Below, piece by piece: positions 19,301 to 28,300 of a DNA stretch of 64,000 bases. Numbering within the stretch: the stretch's first letter is position 1; every line of letters starts with the position of its first letter. Position numbers and translations under genes: made by a program. The stretch covers positions 16,220,368 to 16,284,367 of the forward strand of contig NC_040016.1 in NCBI RefSeq assembly GCF_000972845.2, read 5' to 3'. The notes beneath the pieces were generated by a model that was not told the origin of the DNA, made no database searches, and saw only the letters and a list, made by a program, of their open reading frames with translations. The DNA is from Larimichthys crocea. Lineage: Eukaryota > Chordata > Actinopteri > Sciaenidae.

Positions 19301-22300
19301 GTTTACGTGTTGCACTGATATAAGCCACAGATGTTTGATCTAGACAGCACACATAGAAAACGGATAAAACTTCTTCTTCTTCAAAGCCCTGTGTATAATG
19401 TTTGAAATATGGAATGATTTCATTACATAAAGCAACAGACCGAAAGGCTTTTGACTGAGTAAAAGAAAAAAATATATATATTTATATCTCTAACTAAAAT
19501 CACCAAGCAGTCATGCAGCTAGCTATGCCTTTTATTTAGACACCGTATCAAGGTGCTGTCATCGTTGAGCAACCTTGTCTGATGTCAGCAGAAGATAAGA
19601 AGCGAGGACATTTCCATGGAAGCCTCCATGGACATCTGTATCTTTGGTGCTGTTTTCAAGAGCAACATAGCTTTGGCAGCGTGAAGGGGGAGGCTTTACT
19701 GATGCAGGATTATTCCTTAGGGAGATTGTTCTCTGCTCTTAAGAGGGTACTGGGATATAAGATCCTCCGATACGCTCTAGTCTCCAGTCTGCTTAATAAA
19801 GAATTATGTCTCATTTAAACTGTTTAGAATTGGGAAATATTGACTACAATTAGGACTTTATCACAATGAATATTTGTGAGAGAAGCGAGCTTGATGTCAA
19901 GTATTACGAAGGTTTTGGCAGTTTTTTTGTTTTTTTACAAAGGCTACAGTTACTACGCATCAGACATAAACTTCTATAATGTTAAATGTTGACAGCTGCA
20001 ATTTGCCCTGAGATTTCCTTAGATTAACAAAATGGACATAAACAGGCTATATTGATTTGTTTATGAACTTGAATATCAGAAGTACATAACACTTTTTCTC
20101 CTTGGGCTCGTCACCCAAAAGGTGGCTCTATATCTAAAACTATGAAACATCAGAGGCTTAGAGATTCCTTATGAATAATTATTTCATCTATTATCCAGTC
20201 AGCCTGAAACCTTTTGGGTGTCATCATGTCTTACAAAAATGTTGTTTGTTTACTTAATGCTATCTGTTGTACCTTGCACATTTAGCTCAGTTTTCAGCCG
20301 ATCCACAAAGACTTGTTCAGTGAGTCTCTATAGCATGTTTCAATTAAAGTTGCATTTGCCTTTATTATTGCTCACAATGAATTGTTTTTACCGGAATGAA
20401 AATAAATGAAACAAAGTGCTTGATTTATGAAGTAAGTATAGACATTCACAATTACCAACACTTATCTCAAGATATTCTTTTGTAAGTAAATAAAATCTAT
20501 TTGTACAGCACTCGCAAAGTGCTTTAACACGGGCAATACAATTTAAAGCAAAAAAGTCATGTTGTTATCACAATACACAATGGAATAAGATAAGATGCAG
20601 ACTGGTGTACACAGGCTACCCAAACACTCGTCTAAACAGGTATGTCTTTAGCTATCCTTTAAAAGAATCCACAGGACCAGGAGCCTCTGCAGACAGAGCA
20701 GTCCATCATTTTGGTGCTATGGTTTCCAAAAGCTCGAGCACAGGTCTTAAGGAGGATGCTGGGACACATAGCGAGTTTAACACATTTGCCCTGAGAGAGC
20801 GAGCTGAAAATTATGGGTGAAGTAGCTCAGCCGTATATGCAGGAGCCTGACTATGCAATGCTCTGTTAGTAAGTGTGATAATTTTAAACCGGATCTGATG
20901 AGCCACAGGGAGCCAAAAAAAACCTTACCCCTGAACTTAAAGCTAATTAAGTTAAGGGTCAGTTCACAGTCAGACTGTCTATTCAACCTTGTGTGTAGTC
21001 GTGTCTGCAAAATGTATCAACTCTTCCCTAATAATATGGAGTAAAAGAAAGCTATCAATGTCTTTCAAGTTTCGAGGCCACCAAATTTTATTCACATTTG
21101 AGACAGGAGCAGTCTGCAGCCAATCTGCAGCCTCACTGCTAGGTGCTACTAAATCCCACACACTGGACCTTTAAATGGTTAATTTTAGTACCCTATACTC
21201 AACTCACCGTATATTTTGCATCCATTTTTCCTATGCTTCCTTTAATGGGTTTTGTTTTGGCTGGGGCGAAAAATAGAGGAAGAACAGCTCTCTACAGGTG
21301 AAAGATCGGTTGAAATTCTACATACTTCAGAAATGCTACTTTAAATATTATGTTTCAGAATAATGAGACAATCCGAGACAATGTGTTGCCAGTTAAACAT
21401 CACATCTCAGATGATATTAATAGATCAAATTTGGTACACTAAACTACATTTCTTGAGCTAAGCTAAAAACTGGCTTCATCAATTAGTGCTAACCTACATA
21501 TTTAACCCTATTTAACATCCCTCAGGGGTCCAGGACCCTATTGCAAATATCTAATCTGGATTTCTTTATTGCAGGAGTTTTATCTGTGGTGGTGCTGTCT
21601 GGAAACTTCGAAGCAGGGTTATTATGCTCCAGCTTGAAGGGACGAAATGCAGCTTTGTGTTGTGCCTGGGGATGAGTATTACTATCTGTTCAGTCATTTA
21701 TTTAAGGACCAGGATGCTAACAGAACCCAAGCCAACAGAGCTCAAGCTGGATACTCCAAGTTGCAGACCCTTCTCCGATGAATGCAAAGCTTTTCTGCCT
21801 GGCACAGAGGAGAGAGTAGAGTGGCATCGTCGTGACTGCCAGGTAAGTTTTTTTTTTATACACGTATGTACAATTTAATCTAATCTAATATCTATAAGAG
21901 TGTTTTCAGTCATATATGTGGTCGTTATATTTGAAGTCTAGGGATCACAAAAAAAGGATTCTGTGGCAAAACAAGTGAAGTTAAAAATGTTTTAATATAT
22001 TTTAATAACGTGTCTGTCTGCAGGTCCAAAGCTATATTTTGAATAGTCGCCTGCAGTGTTCCAATCTAACTAGAGACCTACACTTCATCACAAGACCTTT
22101 GAGTCGTGAGGAGGAGGACTACCCTTTAGCATTTATTGTGATCGTTCACAAGGAGCTGGAGCTTTTTGTGCGCCTCTTGAGGGCCATTTACATGCCACAA
22201 AATGTCTACTGCATTCATGTGGACGCTAAGGCTCCGTGGGAGTACCAGGAGGCTGCACGAAAGCTAGTCAGCTGCTTTAAAAATACCTTCCTCTCCAGCC

Positions 22301-25300
22301 ACAGCGAGACAGTGACCTATGCTGGGTTTTCCCGTCTGCAAGCAGATTTGAACTGCATGAAGGACCTAGCAAAGTCCAGAATAGGCTGGAAGAAAGTGGT
22401 GAATCTCTGTGGACAGGATTTCCCCGTCAAGAGCAACCTGGAACTGGTGCGGTACATGCAGAGCAAAGAGTGGAGGGAGAGAAACATGACACCTGGGGTC
22501 AAGCAGCCGGTGTCTATGAGGTATAGGACACAGATCCAGCATGAGGAGATCATAGGATCACACGTAGCCTCGAAAGGACTGAAGAAAGGTCCTCCTCCAC
22601 ACAATCTGCAAGTTTATTTTGGAACAGCCTACTATGCTCTCACAAGGGCTTTTGTAGACTTTGTTCTGAAAAGCCCAATAGCCCACGACCTCTTGGAGTG
22701 GTCCAAAGACACTTTCAGTCCAGATGAGCACTACTGGGTGACACTCAACCACATCAAAGGTAAATCGCTTCGAATTGCTTAAATCGTTTCAAATGACCAT
22801 AAAGTAAGTAAGCCACAACATGAACCAATCACACTGCATCACTAGCACACAGGAAACACACATAAAGATGGTGAATCACAAGACAACAAAGCCAAACTAC
22901 AGGGTATGAACTTATTGATCAGATATATTGCTTAAATTAAGACAATTCTATTAAAATTAATACTGATGATTAATATATTGATGATGACAATATTGCATCA
23001 GGAGGGCCCTACCCATTCCCATCACTCCCAATATTTTTACACACCCTGCGTTGTTGTAAGAATATTTTCTCACACTTATGAGTAATGCTTGAGTCAAATC
23101 TTCAGGTAAAATGTGTGTTTTTCTCCTACACCAAAAGACAAGCATGTTAGTTATTAGACAATACGGACGTTCGTCTTGACCAAGGAACGGAGCCAAGAAG
23201 TAAAATCAGACCCCGGGTGCTCCTAAAGAGGGTGCTTGAAATGCAGTGAGCTTATTTCCCCTAAGGGAGTGTAACAAACTGTATTCTTATGGCAACATAT
23301 TCATATGTTCTGCGGTGGCAATAGGGCACATTACTTTGTGGTTCTTTTTCTGAGCATTGAGCTGATAACAATATAGATACTGAGTATCATTTTGGTGAGA
23401 GATAATTCCTTAGAGACCCATGTCATTTCACAATTATTTAGGATTACAAGTGTGAAAATGAGGTAATGAGGTATGATAAATATACTTTGGGAAACGGTTT
23501 TGTCTTGTCTTGGATTTTCATAGGTCTTAATCTATCTCTTAATCATTTGGTAAATGCTACCTGTGATTAGTACTAACTGTAATATGGATGTTTCCCACAG
23601 AAAAGCTCTTGGAGGTGAGACGGTAAACTAGACACGTGAATAAAGCAAAGACAATGCTGCACTCGAAAAATTACCCGGACAAGCTGCACAAATATTATAT
23701 TTTATTGTTAGTTTGAATTTGGCAAGAGAAAATGTGTAAAAGCACGTTTAGCTGGTTTGCCAAATGCATGTCTGGTTAGCGTCCCTAAATCCAACAAAGA
23801 GCAGGACATAGTTGCTTCCATAACTTATTTTTCTGTGGGAAACATTCAGGGACTGTCTCTCCCCTCAGTGGATGTGCTAAACTGAACTAAACTAAATCCT
23901 TATAATTCAGTGACAGGTCACAAAATCATGATTCATTGTATTTGGTTGTGTGTTTGAAGAAGCTCCAGGCAGCCACATAGATGGAGGCTGGGCAGGAGAC
24001 ATCCGGGCAATCAAGTGGAGGGATCAAGAGGGACGGGTGCACGATGGCTGCAAAGGTACAGTCCAGGGCTGCATGTGCAATTATAAGGTGTAATTTAATT
24101 GATGCAATGCAATACATTTCCTTCTTTTTAACATTAGTCTGCCTTACACTTCATCTCTGCCCTATGAAATAAAAAACTGTCTGCTCCTTACTCTGTGCCC
24201 TGTGTTTGGCCAGACAGGATTTTAGGACAAATAACTGGCTATGGCAACTCAAGGTTTAGTCAACAAGAGATGATATGAGGATTTATCTGATATGACACTC
24301 TGCAATAGGTTTGGCCTGTGTCTTATGACCTTTGAGTCATAGTCACAGTTTAAAGATTTAAAATAGCTTTTTATGCAACAATAAAATATACACACCCAAC
24401 TATCCAAAATCTACAGTAGCACACAAACCTACTGATAAACAAACACAGGATCATGAAAGGTCTACAGTTCACAATTCTGTGGCAAAAAGAAGACACTGAC
24501 CTTAATATATGGCTTTTAAAACCATGTTATTTTCCAGGGCATTACATACGAGATATCTGCATCTATGGAGTGAAAGACCTGCCATGGATCATCACCCGGA
24601 ACAGCATGTTTGCCAATAAGTTTGAGAGTAATAGCTTTCCAGAGGCACTGGACTGCCTGGAGCAATGGCACAGAAACAAGGTGTTGAGCCAAGCAACTGT
24701 TCCTATCGAGCCATCAATGCTGCTGGCCACACCGAGTAACTCAAACAGCACCTACTTCAACATCAGTGGAGCTGGAGCATGAAATCCCTGTTGGTGTCCT
24801 CAATGAAAGTCTACATGCAGCTGAGATTATTTGCACTCGTTCAGTGCTGTGAGTGTCAAAATGCGAGGAAGCCAAACTGAGAATGGCAGAATGATGCACT
24901 GTGCACTTTGCATGGCCTCTGTTCAGACGTGTGTTTGTCTAGGCGATGGTGGTTCTGAATGGTTGTTGTTTTTGATAATCAGAAGACTGAAATATCTTTA
25001 CGGTAAACTAATGCTGTTAAACCAAAACTATAACATATCCAATTAAAAACATACAGATCATATTTGAGAGAACTACAGGGACAAAGTATTAAAAAAACTA
25101 CTTCATATTGTTAAATTTAATATTGTTCGGTGTGGGCCCAGTTAAAAATCTTGTTGAAATCTTGTCTATTGTTGTTGTTTTTTATCTGTTCTTCTGTTTT
25201 TTGGGGAGTGGCAGGGGTAAACAAACAAATAAAGATAACTACTACAATTATCCGTCTTCCATTTGTTAAAATGAGACTTTGTGCAGACTACTTTGATATA

Positions 25301-28300
25301 TCTAGATTGCGTCGAGATTAATTTTAGAAAGTCTGGACAGCAAAAAAAAAAAAAAAGAACAATGCAAATCAGACCCAAGCTACATTTGGAAGTGGATTTA
25401 TACAGAAGGAGCGTCTCAAATTCAATTTCAAAGTGTGACAGATCGAGCACAATCAGTGCGTTGACAGAAGATGAAATAAATTGTCTCCTGTACTGGCACT
25501 TTGGGAGGAGACATGTTCAGGCAAAGCTGTTTCCACATTGGAAAACCGTTGTTACCAGTTACTGGCACCTACATTACCACAGCAACCCTTGCAGGTACGT
25601 CGGGGATGTCAAGACACACAAATCTGATCACTTGCAAATAACACTGCTTTTCTTAAAGATCTGATTTGATAAACAAATCTGATTTGCCTGCAGTCTACAG
25701 CATATATCCACGATGACCTAGACTCTGAACATCCACCGAGTGTTCAGGTGCAGGCATGTCCAGCAGTTTACGATTGTGTGTGTCATTTCATGTTACAGAT
25801 TACTAGGATTGATACAAAAGTGGTCCGCTAGATGCAAGGAGAGATAAAAACTGAAGTGCTAGTCCAAAAAGCCCTCAGACAATATTTTCCCATGTTCATC
25901 AAATACACTGAAGAAGCAGGCAACATTAAGACATTGTGTATTTCTTAATAAGTCTATCTTAGCAAACATCTCTGTAGACAGTCAGTTTCCCACAAGAAGC
26001 ACTATAACTTATCTCATGCTTTGAGGCCCTATTTCTGGAAAAGGCAAACAACAGACATGTGCCAAGATGCTTTTACTTCCATGGAAATAACAGTAGTGAT
26101 ATCATCTGCTGTCCGCTACCTCATAATAGCCTGTGCATGAGAAATTACAGCAGACTACTACTACTATTACTTAAAGCCACTGGAAACCCAAATCCACAAG
26201 AGCCTCCTAATTTAGGGTCTTACATGCATCAGGAATTAGCTTAATTATGCGAAACAACCATAAAAAAATAAATCCATGTCAGTTCTATGCATGTCACAAA
26301 ACCTCTTTGCTGTCACTCAGTCTGCCCCAAACCCATCTGGAGCCAAAAGAAACCAACTCTGCCATGTTCAATGAGATAAATAAAGTCATAAACTGCTAAG
26401 TAAAAACATATTCTTAAACCCGTTTTCCTTATTAAACAGCATAAAACAAATGCAAAACACACTTCATTCAAATGTGACAGAAACAAACTAAACCTCACCC
26501 AAACTCTGGTGAGTTCGATCTGAGAATATTGGTGTGGTGGCTTAAAGAGAGTGTAGATAACGACTTTAGTTCCCTGTCGGAAAAAGGGCAAAGTAAAGCA
26601 TTGAAAACATTCTAAATATAGCATACACTTAGACTGATACTGGTTGTTTTTTTTGTAGCTGAAAGAGTTTTAGTGCTGCCTCCTGTTCATAGTCAGTATC
26701 ATAGATGCATTTTTACTATTTCAAGCCACATTTCTAGAGTATTTAAAACTGACAGGTCAGGACCCAAATAGGCCTGCTTCTGCTTACTATGTATATGTAT
26801 ATGTAATATTTTAGTCTTTTAAATACCTTAAACAGTGTAAACATTGTGTTTTCATAGTCACTTAGCCTTCCACAGGACTGTTAAACATTACACCTCCATT
26901 TGTTAACAGTCATTGTTATCAATCTAAGCAACAGATTGTAAATCTGAAACCATGATAATGTCAGACTGCTACTGTGTTCTCTACAATGATATCGAGGCTG
27001 CTTATTTACCAACCATTAGTAGTGAGTTAATTTTGTACGTGAACAAAATAATCAGAGTAACTGCCAAACGTTGAAAGGTCAGGAACGGTCAGCAGTTTAT
27101 TAAAAGAAAATGGAAAAAATGTACACTGCTGGCAGGCCGTCGGACCAACAAAGAAAGATGGAATAGAGTGACTGGGAAAATAAAGGGAAATATTGCTCAC
27201 CTTGTGGCAGATTTCTGTCTTGACCTCCTTCATAGCCCTGTCAGAAAACACACAGCCACAGGTCTGCAGGTAACAGAACCTGAAAACAGAAACATTGTTA
27301 TGTTATTTATTTTCTTTAACCTTTTGGGCCATTTCATGCACATAGGATATCAAGTGCATCTTTCTTACTTTTGCTTGATTTCTTTTAAATGATATTCACT
27401 ATTGTTGTGGAAGTTTCTATCCTTAGGTTAGACAAAGTCACGTGTGTGCCTTGAGGTCCTCGGCAGTATTAATTGTTTGGCTTTGGTTGAGAACAAATCA
27501 TATCAAATCAAATAGCCCAAAGTCACAAAGTACTTTTGCCTCAGAGGGCTTTACAATCTGTCCAGGGAGTGACACCCTCTGTCCTTAGACCCTCGGTTCG
27601 AGTGAGGAAAAACTTGCCCACAAAAAACCTTTTAACAGGGAAAAATGGTGAAGAAACCTCAGGAAGAGCCACAGAGGAGGGATCCCTCTCCCAGGACGGA
27701 CAGACGTGCAATGGATGTCACATGTACAGGACAAATCAACACAAACATATTGTACAATTACAATGACTGATAAAATGACAATGAATTACAATGAATGATA
27801 AAATGACCACATTAGCAGATATGGTAGTAATAATGACAGTAATAATATGCGTAGTGGACGTCGTGCAGGATCACAGCAGCAGCCACGATCCACGAGAACC
27901 AGTGAAATCAAACAGTAAACACTGTGGTGGCCAGGGTTGAAGAGACCTATTGCTACCTTCCTAGACATAATTGATAGCTTGTTGTGATGTTGCAATCTGC
28001 GTAAACAGACATCTGTGTCTCCAGACTAGAATATGCTGACAATAACACCTGCATGGGTAAAGACATTCTCTTTGACTAATTCTGGATGTATAGTATTTGT
28101 GTGTTATCTTGGAGTTTAAAGTCTATCCACCAGCACCAGTTGGGCAGAATGTGAGAATAACTCAGGCACTTCTGATGAACTTTGAGAGTGTCTCTAATTC
28201 TCCTTGGCCAAGCATCAATAAATAATACAACATAAGACATCAGAGGCTGCTGAACACTTTCTTCCCTTCTTACCTCACCACTGACCTTTGACTTCAGCAA

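Larger units (their letters stand above)
17096..27200 (-). other. rtf2 intron 5 (host of gcnt7)
   Basis: A 10.1-kb intron on the minus strand. It contains the complete gcnt7 gene on the plus strand, several repeat remnants (17255-17590, 20480-20930, 21070-21173) and a GA/TG microsatellite. No other exon was recognised. Segment 25330-25690 has repeat-like character but I could not name it. Confidence 0.7.

Noticed and set aside
20605..20820. Plus-strand 71-aa frame upstream of gcnt7
   Set aside because: Lies within a dispersed repeat remnant and has no gene-like neighbours.
25281..25664. Plus-strand 127-aa frame downstream of gcnt7
   Set aside because: Begins before a poly-A run, has no known domain, and parts look like a dispersed repeat; it falls around the likely 3' end of gcnt7.
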